This document shows positions 9,542 through 18,602 of a stretch of 64,000 nucleotides of DNA, in pieces. The position numbers and the translations under genes were made by a program. The DNA is from JACNJF01 sp050288105 (lineage in GTDB: Bacteria; Pseudomonadota; Gammaproteobacteria; GCA-001735895): contig JBNKDE010000017.1 in assembly GCA_050288105.1 (NCBI GenBank), positions 1-64,000 of the forward strand, read 5' to 3'. How positions within the stretch are numbered: the stretch's first letter is position 1; each line of letters begins with the position of its first letter. Below the pieces are notes generated by a model that searched no databases, was not told where the DNA came from, and was given only the letters and a program-made list of their open reading frames with translations.

Positions 9542-11038
9542 ATGATGAGAATCTTAAATTCATATCTTAATACCGGACGTGCACTTGCCGCGGCATCGTT
9601 GATGGTGATGTCATCAGGGGCGCATGCTGCAATCGAGAGCATAGATGCTACGGTAGTCGACCTGTGGGCCAAGCAATTCCAGATTGCGACGCCCGACGGC
9701 GATAGTATCCGCATGTGGGGTTTTGCAACCAGTGCTGATGGTGCCCCGCAATACCCGGCACCCACCTTGCGCGGTGAAGTCGGTGACATCGTGTCTATCA
9801 CCGTGCATAACGTGGATCTGCCACAGGGCGTTGCGCTGGATTTTCCGGGGCAGGCCGATGTGCAGGCCCTGTGTTCACCAGCTGCAAATGGTACTCCTAC
9901 TGCCAATGGCTGCAATATTCAGGGCCTTACCTTTGAGGCACGGCCCAGAGGTGCAGCGGATGGCGGCATGGCAAAGATCGAGTATCAGTTTACGCTGAGC
10001 AAGCCTGGTACTTTTATGTACCAGAGTGCTATCAACCCTCAGATCCAGATTGACATGGGTCTGGTAGGTGCTTTCATTGTTGATCCGGTAGCGACTACAG
10101 ATCCTGACACAGCAACTGCTCCGGGTACTGGTGTGGTGACCATCAATGGCGTCGATACCGGTGCGGCTGATTTCCACGCACGTGGACTGGCCTATGCCAG
10201 ACAGGAAACGGCTTATGACCGTGAATACCTGTTTTTCCTGAGTGAGACCGATCCCAAGCTGCATTATCTGGCTGAACTGGATCGTCTGCAGTACTGGGAT
10301 AACGGTGATTACTCTTCTACGCTGTTCTTTATAAACGGTCGTAATTCTCCTGACACACTGGCGCCGCATTACCAGGCAGGTCTGCCAAATCAGCCTTACG
10401 GTTCCATTGTGACGATGCATCCGGGCCAACGTATCCTGTTGCGAGTGGTCAATGCCGGTCGTAACCAGCATCCGCTGCATTTGCATGGCAATCACTTTGA
10501 CCAGATCGCTCGCGATGCCAATCTGATGGGTGTGCGTGATACGAATGGTGTTGTGGGTGAGATGCGTCCAGTGACTGACTACACCTACGGTGCAGTACAG
10601 GGCGGTACCAGTGACCTGATTTTCCACTGGACCGGTGAAGGTCTGGGCTGGGATATGTACGGTACTGGACCTGGCTTCGAGCATACCTGTGATGCTGCTA
10701 CTGAAGATCTGCAAAACAACATCACGCATGAACCCGTGCCAGATGGTTACCATGACGCTTCCTGGGAGTCCTGTGCTGATCATGGTAAAGAGATACCTGT
10801 TGTTCTACCTGAGAACCTGGACCTTGCCTTCGGTGGTTTCTGGGGTGGTAGTCCTTACATCGGTGCTTCTGGAAATCTGCCAGTCGGTGAAGGTGGTTTA
10901 AACCCTGCCGGTGGTATGGTGTTCATGTGGCATTCGCATTCTGAGCGTGAGCTCACCAACAATGATATCTACCCTGGTGGCATGCTGACTATGATGCTGG
11001 TGGTTCCTTATGAAGAAGGCGCTAACGATGCTGACTAA
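9542..11038 (+). CDS. Multicopper oxidase paralogue B (keeps domain-2 copper ligands)
   Basis: A 498-residue exported protein. GGAGAA precedes a double ATG (9542 or 9545), and the signal peptide ends AHA. Domain 1 is degenerate: the position of HCH is occupied by YQSAINPQIQIDMGL (from Y160), with no Cys or His ligand. Domain 2 keeps HPLHLHG (310-316) and H464-S465-H466 followed by ERELTNND and PGGM. This gives the four remaining trinuclear histidines, with Ser at the type 1 Cys position. Its ligand set is the complement of paralogue A, 10 bp upstream. Similar HSH-ERE-TN proteins occur among secreted bacterial multicopper proteins. The substrate is unknown. Confidence 0.88.
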   Translation: MMRILNSYLNTGRALAAASLMVMSSGAHAAIESIDATVVDLWAKQFQIATPDGDSIRMWGFATSADGAPQYPAPTLRGEVGDIVSITVHNVDLPQGVALDFPGQADVQALCSPAANGTPTANGCNIQGLTFEARPRGAADGGMAKIEYQFTLSKPGTFMYQSAINPQIQIDMGLVGAFIVDPVATTDPDTATAPGTGVVTINGVDTGAADFHARGLAYARQETAYDREYLFFLSETDPKLHYLAELDRLQYWDNGDYSSTLFFINGRNSPDTLAPHYQAGLPNQPYGSIVTMHPGQRILLRVVNAGRNQHPLHLHGNHFDQIARDANLMGVRDTNGVVGEMRPVTDYTYGAVQGGTSDLIFHWTGEGLGWDMYGTGPGFEHTCDAATEDLQNNITHEPVPDGYHDASWESCADHGKEIPVVLPENLDLAFGGFWGGSPYIGASGNLPVGEGGLNPAGGMVFMWHSHSERELTNNDIYPGGMLTMMLVVPYEEGANDAD

Positions 11039-11072
11039 AAATACCGCTCAAGTTGAAATTAGGAGAAACAAA

Positions 11073-13514
11073 ATGAAACTTTCTTTAATTAATGCTTCGA
11101 TCCTGGGAATCCTGGGTCTCGGAGCGGTAATGCCGGTACAGCAGGCGCAGGCCGCCATCGATGCGGAGTTCGAACTTTGCGCCGGTGAGTACGAGATTCC
11201 GGCCAATACGGTTGGTATGAATAATCCGGCGCCGATCCGTATGTGGGGCTACGCTCTGGGTGGTGCGACTGCTACTGGCTGTGTCAATACACCGACATCA
11301 CCCGGTCCTTCGCTGTTGCTACCGAATACCAGTGAAGATACTGCCCAGTTGTATGATCTGCATATCAAACTTTGGAACCGTCTGCCTAATGGCAGGACCA
11401 CATCGCTGGTCGTTCCCGGTTTGAACAAGGGTATGACTCCGGTCATGTTTGATGCGGGTGATGGCACGATGCGTGTTCTGTCGTTCGATACTGAGGCGAC
11501 GCAATCTCAACCTGCAGAGTATTTCTGGTCGAATGTGCCTGCTGGATCCTATATGTACCAGTCTGGAACCCATCAGCAGGTACAGGTTCAGATGGGCCTG
11601 GTTGGTGCGTTGATGACTGACGCGGGTCCCGCCGAGGCTTATACCGGGCTGTCCTACTCCAATCTGTATCCGATTATCTATTCAGAAATTGATCCGGTGA
11701 TCCACTCGGGTGTAGCCACGGGTGAATCGTTTGCTGTTGATGGCACTCCGATTGATCCGCTGGCTGATACAGTCAGTGAGTACACGACTGGTGACATGAA
11801 GAGTACCGTGGATTATGCGCCCAAGTACTTTGGTATCACTATGGATACAATGGATAACTGTGCAGCCAGCGCGACCTACTGTGTACAGAGTTCACGCAGC
11901 AGTACCTGGGAAGGAGGCTTCCCTTACCTGACCGTGGCGAATGATACTGCACCAATCTTCAGGCTGTTTAACGGTAGTACGCGTATCCATACACCTACGC
12001 TGATTGGTGGTAACTTTGATGTCATTGCTGAAGATGGCAATCTGTACCCCAATCTACGCAGACAGTATGCTGTTGCGCTTGCTCCTCTGAAGACCAAGGA
12101 TGCAATCCTGGATACCTCAGAGATGGGTGCCGACGGCGGTGTCATCCGTCTGCAGGATTCGGCTATGGCGCTTAGCAACCCCGCTTTGGAGCCATTCGGA
12201 ACGGTAGATGCAGCAGCGCAATCTATAGGCGAAGGTGTCAGGGCTAACGGCGACGCTTCGCTAGATGTCAAGATTAAGGTTAAGCCTTCTCCGCAATTTA
12301 CTTACCTGGCATTTAATGAAGGTAGTTCACCAGTAGCACGTCGTGATGAAGTGACTGTGTTAGAAGGAACTTCCATGTCAATCAATGTGGTCGCTAACGA
12401 CGATTTGAATGGCGCGACTGTTGAGATGGTTAGTCAGCCCAAGCATGGAAGCGTTGTTGCTACAGCGACAGGTTTTGACTACAGCCATGATGGCAGTGAA
12501 GGTGAGAGTGATGCATTTCTCTACCGTCTGGTGAAAACTGGCGAGCCTTCGTCTATGGCTGGTGTCAAGATTGCCGTTACGCAGCAAAATGATGCGCCAG
12601 TCGCGAACGACGACAGTGTTTCAATGAAAGCAGGCCAAACCTTCGAGGTGCGTGTACTGGATAACGATACCGATGCCGAGAGCAAGGCAGCACTGAAGGT
12701 CATCGCGGTTGATGATACAGCTTTTGCAGCCTTTGGTAGTGTGAGCTTTGTAGATAAGGCTGTGACCATTCTGGGTACTAGCGAAACGGGTGGTCCGGTG
12801 AATGTCGGCTACACCATTTCTGATGGCGACGGTGGTACCGCCTCTGCCAATATCAGTGTTACGGTAACTGCAGGTAACTCTTCAGGTGACGGCTTTACAG
12901 GTGATAACAATGGTAACGCAGATGTCGATGCGAGCAGTGGTCTGCCTCCTGTTGCAACTGATGATACCTTCGCTGTTGCTGAGGGTGGAACCTATACCGC
13001 AGATCTGATTCGTGGCGTACTGGTGAATGATGTTGAGAATGGTGGTTCAGTGCAGATGGATGAATATCCTGAGCATGGTTCCATTGACATGAACGCTGAT
13101 GGTACCTTTACCTATACCCATAATGGTGATGAGGAGAAGGAAGATCGCTTTAGCTACACGGTTTATAACCAGTGGGGTTCTGATACTGCCGAGGTTAAGG
13201 TGATAGTTGCTGCGAAGATGGATCCACCACGTGTGAATCCTGATCGCGCCAAAGTGAAAGCAGGTCAGTCAGTAGTGATTGATGTTCTGGATAACGATAA
13301 AGACCGTGATAGTGAAATCGAAAATGCACGTCTCGAAATCGTTCCAGGAGAAGGGCCCAGCAAAGGTACTGTAACCATTGGTACCCACAACAAGCTGACT
13401 TATACGGCTAACGGTGATGCATCAGGTAAGGACGAGTTTAGATATCGTCTATACGATGATGTTACTGGCGAGCCATCAAGGAAAACAGCCAAAGTAACTG
13501 TCAGGATCCGCTAG
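11073..13514 (+). CDS. Multicopper oxidase paralogue C (ligand-poor) with four Ig-like repeats
   Basis: An 813-residue exported protein. The start at 11073 has AGGAG eight bases upstream and opens a signal peptide ending QAQA. An upstream ATG at 11010 overlaps gene B and adds a polar leader. Residues 25-400 align with the two cupredoxin domains of A and B, but the copper motifs are lost: YQSGTHQQVQVQMGL replaces the HCH segment (from Y162), and HTPTLIGG replaces HPLHLHGN. Residues about 418-813 are four tandem cadherin-like or Big-type repeats (starts near 418, 506, 623 and 717), each with a P-V-A-x-x-D opening and a V-L-D/N-N-D motif. A structural or anchoring role in the complex is inferred. 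Confidence 0.85.
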   Translation: MKLSLINASILGILGLGAVMPVQQAQAAIDAEFELCAGEYEIPANTVGMNNPAPIRMWGYALGGATATGCVNTPTSPGPSLLLPNTSEDTAQLYDLHIKLWNRLPNGRTTSLVVPGLNKGMTPVMFDAGDGTMRVLSFDTEATQSQPAEYFWSNVPAGSYMYQSGTHQQVQVQMGLVGALMTDAGPAEAYTGLSYSNLYPIIYSEIDPVIHSGVATGESFAVDGTPIDPLADTVSEYTTGDMKSTVDYAPKYFGITMDTMDNCAASATYCVQSSRSSTWEGGFPYLTVANDTAPIFRLFNGSTRIHTPTLIGGNFDVIAEDGNLYPNLRRQYAVALAPLKTKDAILDTSEMGADGGVIRLQDSAMALSNPALEPFGTVDAAAQSIGEGVRANGDASLDVKIKVKPSPQFTYLAFNEGSSPVARRDEVTVLEGTSMSINVVANDDLNGATVEMVSQPKHGSVVATATGFDYSHDGSEGESDAFLYRLVKTGEPSSMAGVKIAVTQQNDAPVANDDSVSMKAGQTFEVRVLDNDTDAESKAALKVIAVDDTAFAAFGSVSFVDKAVTILGTSETGGPVNVGYTISDGDGGTASANISVTVTAGNSSGDGFTGDNNGNADVDASSGLPPVATDDTFAVAEGGTYTADLIRGVLVNDVENGGSVQMDEYPEHGSIDMNADGTFTYTHNGDEEKEDRFSYTVYNQWGSDTAEVKVIVAAKMDPPRVNPDRAKVKAGQSVVIDVLDNDKDRDSEIENARLEIVPGEGPSKGTVTIGTHNKLTYTANGDASGKDEFRYRLYDDVTGEPSRKTAKVTVRIR

Positions 13515-13543
13515 GGCCAGGCCTGAGCATAACCATTCCGGAA

Positions 13544-13569
13544 TTCAGGGTGCAGGGAGGTGCCCTGAA
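13544..13569 (+). other. Stem-loop downstream of the oxidase operon
   Basis: The arms TTCAGGG and CCCTGAA form a 7-bp stem around a 12-nt loop. No T-run follows. It lies between the last oxidase stop codon and the true terminator, and may stabilise the 3' end of the oxidase mRNA. Confidence 0.4.
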
Positions 13570-13625
13570 GACCAGCTCCAAAGAATGCGTTATGAGTCAC
13601 TTAAATTGAAAAAAACACGAAAACT

Positions 13626-13648
13626 CAACCCTTCGGGTTGGGTTTTTG
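13626..13648 (+). terminator. Rho-independent terminator of the oxidase operon
   Basis: A stem CAACCC / GGGTTG with a TTC loop is followed by GG and five T. It ends about 134 bp past the oxidase operon and about 50 bp before the first type II secretion gene, separating the two transcription units apart from read-through. Confidence 0.85.
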
Positions 13649-13696
13649 TCAAACCAGGTCCCATCATTTTCTTTTACTGCAGCTAGAATATCTGTC

Positions 13697-15484
13697 ATGA
13701 TGATTAATCGAATATCAAAACAATTTAGTATTGAAGATTTATCGACTAGTGACATGAGCGCAGAGAATCCTGAAACTCAGGAAAGTCCAGGCTTTCTATT
13801 TCCTGATGATGAATACCAGCTTATTCAGTCACTTAACGATGCTTCAATATTGTCCAGTGGTGAACTCAAAAAGATTGAGTTATTACTCAAATCCGGTAAA
13901 ACCGATCTGTCAGTTGTTCAACTGATCCTGAATTTAGGGCTGATCTCTGAAAGCGACCTGCTAACGCACCTCTCCAGAATGGGGCGTATGCGAATCCTGC
14001 AGGCTGAAGATTTTCCTAATGAGCTGTACGGAAAAAGTAATTTTAATGCCCAGTTTCTGAAACAGCATCACATGGTGGTGATTTCAGAAAGTGATGATGT
14101 GATGGAAATCTGCATCAACGACCCTTTTGCCCGAGGCCTGCAGCAGGCCCTGTCATTTGCCATTGGCAATAAATTTCTAAAGATTCGACTCGGTTTCAAG
14201 AAAGATATCGAAGAGGCTCTGGAGCGGATCTTAATGACGAAAGCAGAGTCTTTCGCCAACGATAAGTTTGATGAGATAGACGCGGTTTTGTTAGACCGCG
14301 ATATCCAGCAACTCAAGGAGCTGGCCAGTGAAGCGCCGGTGATCAAGGTGGTGAATGCCATCATCAAGGATGCTATTGTTAAAAATTCTTCCGATATCCA
14401 TATGGAACCTCAAAGTCATCAGCTCAAGATTCGTAATCGAATCGATGGGGTGCTGATTACGGTGCGCGAACTTCCGGTAAATATGTCTGCCGCCGTGGTG
14501 TCTCGTATCAAGATCCTTTCGGATCTGGATATTGCGCAGCGCCGCGTACCACAGGATGGTCGCTTTAATATGAATATCGATGGACAGGATGTCGATATTC
14601 GTGTGTCCATTATGCCAACGATTCATGGTGAATCGGTGGTCATGCGACTGCTTTATAAAAAATCTATCAAGTTCGATTTTGATAGTCTGGGGTATTCAGA
14701 GTTTAATCAAAGTCGTATCCACCAGATGCTGAACAAACCTCATGGTCTGATTCTGGTCACAGGTCCAACCGGTAGTGGTAAATCAACTTCGCTGTATGCC
14801 ATGTTGCAGCAAATCAATGACTCTGAGAAAAAGATTGTCTCGGTTGAAGATCCGGTGGAATACAAGATCGAAGGGATTAACCAGATTCAGGTCAACCCGG
14901 AGGTGGGTGTCAGTTTTGCCAATGCGTTAAGAGGGATAGTACGACATGATCCCGAAGTCATTATGGTGGGTGAAATGCGTGATGCGGAAACCGCCAGTAT
15001 TGCCATTCGAGCTTCTATGACAGGACATTTGATTTTAACCACCTTGCATACCAATAGTGCTGTGGCCAGTATTGATCGTCTACTGGATCTGGGTGTGGAA
15101 AAAGCGTTTGTGTTTTCTTCCCTGATTGGTGTGGTTGCACAAAGACTGGTACGTAAATTATGTGACCACTGTAAAAAGCCGGTGCATTCTTCACTGGTTT
15201 CACTAAGTAATGATCCTGAAGATGCTTCGATTACAGACCAGATGGGGTGCTATGAACCGGTAGGTTGTGAGCATTGCAGTAACACAGGTTATAAAGGTCG
15301 ACTATCGATCTGTGAGGTTATGTTGCTGAATGATGAATTTCGCTCTGATGCTATAGCCGGTAAAGGTAGTATCCAGCAACTGGCGCTGAAGTACGGTATG
15401 CGCTCCATGGTCATTGATGGGTTCGAAAAGGTTAAATCAGGACAGACAACAATTGACGAGTTGTATCGGACAGTTCTGGAGTAG
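13697..15484 (+). CDS. gspE: Type II secretion ATPase GspE
   Basis: A hexameric cytoplasmic ATPase of about 595 residues that powers pseudopilus assembly. An N-terminal GspE/MshE-type domain precedes the catalytic core. Walker A is GPTGSGKST (356-364), the Asp box contains VSVEDPVEYKIEG, and Walker B lies in VIMVGEMRDAETA, followed by the His box HLILTTLHTN. The zinc-binding tetracysteine (two CxxC pairs, LCDHC and GCEHC) is complete. The start is uncertain: a TTG at 13646 lies inside the terminator T-run, and ATG codons at 13697, 13700 and 13754 all lack a strong ribosome site. It is the first gene of the secretion operon. Confidence 0.93.
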   Translation: MMINRISKQFSIEDLSTSDMSAENPETQESPGFLFPDDEYQLIQSLNDASILSSGELKKIELLLKSGKTDLSVVQLILNLGLISESDLLTHLSRMGRMRILQAEDFPNELYGKSNFNAQFLKQHHMVVISESDDVMEICINDPFARGLQQALSFAIGNKFLKIRLGFKKDIEEALERILMTKAESFANDKFDEIDAVLLDRDIQQLKELASEAPVIKVVNAIIKDAIVKNSSDIHMEPQSHQLKIRNRIDGVLITVRELPVNMSAAVVSRIKILSDLDIAQRRVPQDGRFNMNIDGQDVDIRVSIMPTIHGESVVMRLLYKKSIKFDFDSLGYSEFNQSRIHQMLNKPHGLILVTGPTGSGKSTSLYAMLQQINDSEKKIVSVEDPVEYKIEGINQIQVNPEVGVSFANALRGIVRHDPEVIMVGEMRDAETASIAIRASMTGHLILTTLHTNSAVASIDRLLDLGVEKAFVFSSLIGVVAQRLVRKLCDHCKKPVHSSLVSLSNDPEDASITDQMGCYEPVGCEHCSNTGYKGRLSICEVMLLNDEFRSDAIAGKGSIQQLALKYGMRSMVIDGFEKVKSGQTTIDELYRTVLE

Positions 15485-15486
15485 CC

Positions 15487-16680
15487 GTGTTCAAGTACCA
15501 GGCGCTGAACAAGGAAGGGGAGTACGTTGAAGGGGAGCTGAGTCTGGCAACCGAGGAGCGGGTTGTAGAGGAATTGCTTCGCTTGAACTATGTCCCCATT
15601 AAAGTCACCAACGTCCAGCCCAAAAAAAACTTTAACCTCAAACTTAGCAAAAAAACAAAGTTTGACCTGCAGCAGTTTTTTGAAAACCTGTACGACTATC
15701 TGGATTCAGGTTTGTCAATCGATAAAGCACTGGAACTGGAAGCTAGAAGCCTGGATGAGTCATCCAGTCAGGTGCTGATTACCGAACTACTGGATCAGGT
15801 GCGTCAGGGTGGAAATCTATCGCAGGCAATGAAGGATCAGCCTGAGTTTTTTTCTTCTCTGCATACCGGCATTGTTCAGGTCGGAGAAGAAACCGACTCT
15901 TTAACAGAATCTTTCAAACTTTTATCTTCGCTGATTTCTGACCTGAATGAATTTAAGCAGAAAATAAAATCGGCGCTGGTCTATCCGATGATTTTGACAG
16001 GCGTGTTATTTATCTCCATCCTGATTCTATTTGGTCTGGTCATACCGCGCTTTGAAGCCCTGTTTGTCAGTATGGGGATCCAGATGGATGGCTTAACCGG
16101 GGTTATTGTCGGTATCTCCAATGTGCTAACCCAGCAATATCAGTTACTGTTGGTTATTCTACTGGGTTTGATTTTCCTGTTTAGAAACGTAGTGGGAAGA
16201 TTTAAGCAGGATATCAAGATGACTCGAAAGCTGCTTAGAATGCCTTTGCTGGGTGAGATGATGATTCAATATAATCTTTACATTATTTCGCGCATACTTT
16301 CTATCCTGCTGGAAAAAAACATAACGGTGATGAAGTCGTTACAGTATGTCGGTGATGCGTTGGGTAATCTGGTATACAGGAAAGAAATTGAACAGATGGC
16401 GATAGAAATCAGCAAAGGTAGTGCCCTGCAGGATGTGTTTGATACCAAATTGTTCAGCCAGCATTTTATTTATATTGTTTCGATAGGTGCCGAAACAGGA
16501 CGTCTTGCCGAGTCTTTTTCAAAGCTGTCAAAATTTTATTACAAGCAGCTAGATGTAAAAATCAGAATGCTGATGATGTATGTGGAGCCCATCATTATTA
16601 TGGTGCTGGGTCTGGTGGTTGGATTGATCGTGGTTACTATGCTGCAGGCAATTCTGAGTATTAATGAGCTGGTTGTATAA
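15487..16680 (+). CDS. gspF: Type II secretion inner-membrane platform protein GspF
   Basis: A 397-residue polytopic platform protein that couples GspE to pseudopilin assembly. It has two T2SSF cytoplasmic domains (about 60-180 and 260-385) and three hydrophobic segments, including SALVYPMILTGVLFISILI and the C-terminal IIIMVLGLVVGLIVVTML. It starts with GTG two bases after the gspE stop, so it is translationally coupled. The length is normal for the family. Confidence 0.93.
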   Translation: MFKYQALNKEGEYVEGELSLATEERVVEELLRLNYVPIKVTNVQPKKNFNLKLSKKTKFDLQQFFENLYDYLDSGLSIDKALELEARSLDESSSQVLITELLDQVRQGGNLSQAMKDQPEFFSSLHTGIVQVGEETDSLTESFKLLSSLISDLNEFKQKIKSALVYPMILTGVLFISILILFGLVIPRFEALFVSMGIQMDGLTGVIVGISNVLTQQYQLLLVILLGLIFLFRNVVGRFKQDIKMTRKLLRMPLLGEMMIQYNLYIISRILSILLEKNITVMKSLQYVGDALGNLVYRKEIEQMAIEISKGSALQDVFDTKLFSQHFIYIVSIGAETGRLAESFSKLSKFYYKQLDVKIRMLMMYVEPIIIMVLGLVVGLIVVTMLQAILSINELVV

Positions 16681-16717
16681 AAGAACCTTTAACAATAATT
16701 GTAAAGTTGGAATATCG

Positions 16718-17137
16718 ATGAAACATAAAGTCACAGGTTTTACCCTGGTTGAATTATTAGTTGTACTGATTATCTTAGGACTGGTTGCGAGTATTGCAGG
16801 CCCTAATGTGATGAAGTACCTGGGTAGCTCAAAAGCAAAAACAGCTAAATTGCAATTAAAGGAGATTGAGTCATCTGTTGAACTGTTTTTCCTGGATACA
16901 GGTAAATACCCGCCTAGTGATCCCGGTCTAAAAGTACTGGTCAGTAATGAAACTTCTATTGCTGGCTGGGGTGGTCCCTATTTTAAAAGTGGTCAGGTGC
17001 CGCTGGATCCCTGGGGTAATGAATATGTCTATGCTGCACCTGGTGAGCATGGCCCCTTTGATTTACTAAGCCTGGGTGCTGATAATCAGCCTGGTGGAGA
17101 AGGCGATAACGCGGATATTACCAACTGGGTAAAATGA
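16718..17137 (+). CDS. gspG: Major pseudopilin GspG
   Basis: A 139-residue pseudopilin forming the secretion pseudopilus. The leader MKHKVTG is cleaved before FTLVELLVV, with the +5 Glu. The C-terminus has the GspG calcium site pattern (LGADNQPGGEGDNADITNW). I chose the ATG at 16718 over an upstream in-frame start at 16664 because it gives a canonical short basic leader and does not overlap gspF. The prepilin peptidase that must process it is not in the window. Confidence 0.95.
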   Translation: MKHKVTGFTLVELLVVLIILGLVASIAGPNVMKYLGSSKAKTAKLQLKEIESSVELFFLDTGKYPPSDPGLKVLVSNETSIAGWGGPYFKSGQVPLDPWGNEYVYAAPGEHGPFDLLSLGADNQPGGEGDNADITNWVK

Positions 17138-17138
17138 G

Positions 17139-17579
17139 ATGCGTAAGTCGGGATTTACGCTGGTTGAGTTACTGGTTGTATTAACCATCGTCTCGCTGGT
17201 GGTGGGCTCTATTACTTATGTGGCTTTCAATACCCGACAGGATGTTCGGTCAGTTTCGAGAGAGATTGTTGAGTCAATTAAACTGATACAACAACGTTCG
17301 ATCCGTGATGACAGGCCTTACCAGATCGAAATTAACATCAATGAAAACTCAATAAGTTTTCAGGATAGTCAGGTTGATATACCTAAAAATATTTCGCTTA
17401 CGGTAAAGACTGCTGCAAGTCAGGTCATAGAAAAAGATATTGTTGGTATGACCTTTTATCCCGATGCAAGCTCAACCGGTGGCGCCATAGTACTGGAGTC
17501 AGGAGATGAGCTTTATGAGATTACCGTGGTATGGATTTCGGGCAAGATTATGACTCGATATTCTTCGCAGGCATCATGA
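17139..17579 (+). CDS. gspH: Minor pseudopilin GspH
   Basis: A 146-residue minor pseudopilin with leader MRKSG followed by FTLVELLVV and +5 Glu. The C-terminal GspH/FimT fold shows the usual TFYPDASSTGGAIVL segment. It starts one base after the gspG stop. Together with I, J and K it forms the tip and initiating part of the pseudopilus. Confidence 0.92.
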   Translation: MRKSGFTLVELLVVLTIVSLVVGSITYVAFNTRQDVRSVSREIVESIKLIQQRSIRDDRPYQIEININENSISFQDSQVDIPKNISLTVKTAASQVIEKDIVGMTFYPDASSTGGAIVLESGDELYEITVVWISGKIMTRYSSQAS

Positions 17580-17592
17580 ACAGTGTAGCGCA

Positions 17593-17970
17593 ATGAACAC
17601 GGGTCGAGGCTTAGTTAGTCAATCTGAAAGCGGTATGACACTACTGGAAGTGCTGGTGGGTTTTGTCATATTCAGTGCATCACTGGTTGCGATTCTGGAT
17701 TATGTTTCTAACCAAATTTACCTGAATCACCTGACTGAAAAAAATCAGCAGAAAGCCGGCCTGATTTACGAGTATGCGGCTTTATCGAGCCTTGGCGAGC
17801 AGGCGCAATTGGCTTTTCTGGGCGCTCAGCAGGCGCTGAATATCAGTGTAAATTCTATTCCAGTTGATGTAATCAAGGAACGTAATAAAGAAATCACGCT
17901 GTTAAAAACTGATATCTCCGTTATGGATCAGGGCAACAGCTATCAATGGTCCATCCTCGAAATTAAGTGA
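17593..17970 (+). CDS. gspI: Minor pseudopilin GspI
   Basis: A 125-residue minor pseudopilin. The leader (14 residues ending SESG) precedes MTLLEVLVGFVIFSASL, which keeps the +5 Glu. It is slightly shorter than many GspI proteins but has the typical domain after the helix. It belongs to the tip complex with H, J and K. Confidence 0.88.
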   Translation: MNTGRGLVSQSESGMTLLEVLVGFVIFSASLVAILDYVSNQIYLNHLTEKNQQKAGLIYEYAALSSLGEQAQLAFLGAQQALNISVNSIPVDVIKERNKEITLLKTDISVMDQGNSYQWSILEIK

Positions 17971-17979
17971 GGATGAAAT

Positions 17980-18600
17980 ATGCGGATTATAAGCTCCATA
18001 GCTTCATTAAAAATCGCAAGGGGTGGGCGTGGGATGTCCAGTAACCGGGGATTCACGCTGGTAGAGATGCTGGTTTCCCTGGTGTTAAGTGCAATAATTT
18101 TTGTTAGTGCTTATCAGGTGATATCAAACCTGATTCAGTATCAGGTTCGCTACAGTGAGAAAAGCGACAGGCAACTGGATCGCCTGCTGGTAAAAAGCCT
18201 GATTAACCAGATCTTATCCAGAGGTTTGCACCAGACGGATCTTTTTTTTCGTATTGGGAAAGATTCTTTTTTTAAGGGCGAAGCAAATTCTTTGCGCATA
18301 GTCTCGAGGGCGTTCAGTGATCATTTTGATGTGCCGGGTTACAGGGTTTATCAGCTCTACGTGAGCGAGGGCGAACTTTTTGTTGCCTATAACCGTTACG
18401 ATAAAGAGTCCTTAAACGCGAACGCGCTGGTCCAGACCAGCGGAATTAAAATTCAGCAGCTGGATTTCAGGTATTACCAGGATGGAAACTGGCTTGCTCA
18501 ATGGCAGGAAGATAACAGAATACCTCAGACCATCAAGGTGAAGGTTACCCTGCCGGGCAGCGAAGTGCTGGAATGGGTAGTTTCTACCGGGGTGGCATAA
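17980..18600 (+). CDS. gspJ: Minor pseudopilin GspJ
   Basis: A 206-residue minor pseudopilin with a prepilin cleavage site G / FTLVEMLVSLVLSAIIF. From 17980 (ribosome site GAGGATGAA) the leader is 24 residues. An internal ATG at 18034 would give the more usual leader MSSNRG and is a real alternative. The rest matches the GspJ domain in length. It precedes gspK by two bases. Confidence 0.9.
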   Translation: MRIISSIASLKIARGGRGMSSNRGFTLVEMLVSLVLSAIIFVSAYQVISNLIQYQVRYSEKSDRQLDRLLVKSLINQILSRGLHQTDLFFRIGKDSFFKGEANSLRIVSRAFSDHFDVPGYRVYQLYVSEGELFVAYNRYDKESLNANALVQTSGIKIQQLDFRYYQDGNWLAQWQEDNRIPQTIKVKVTLPGSEVLEWVVSTGVA

Positions 18601-18602
18601 GC

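Noticed and set aside
9875..10783. 302-aa minus-strand frame inside oxidase B
   Set aside because: It lies wholly within a gene with strong cupredoxin motifs, and its own sequence is rich in Cys, His and Ile runs typical of an antisense shadow.
13646..13696. TTG start for gspE that lies in the terminator T-run
   Set aside because: A start codon overlapping the upstream terminator would require an unusual leader. ATG at 13697 or 13700 is more likely.
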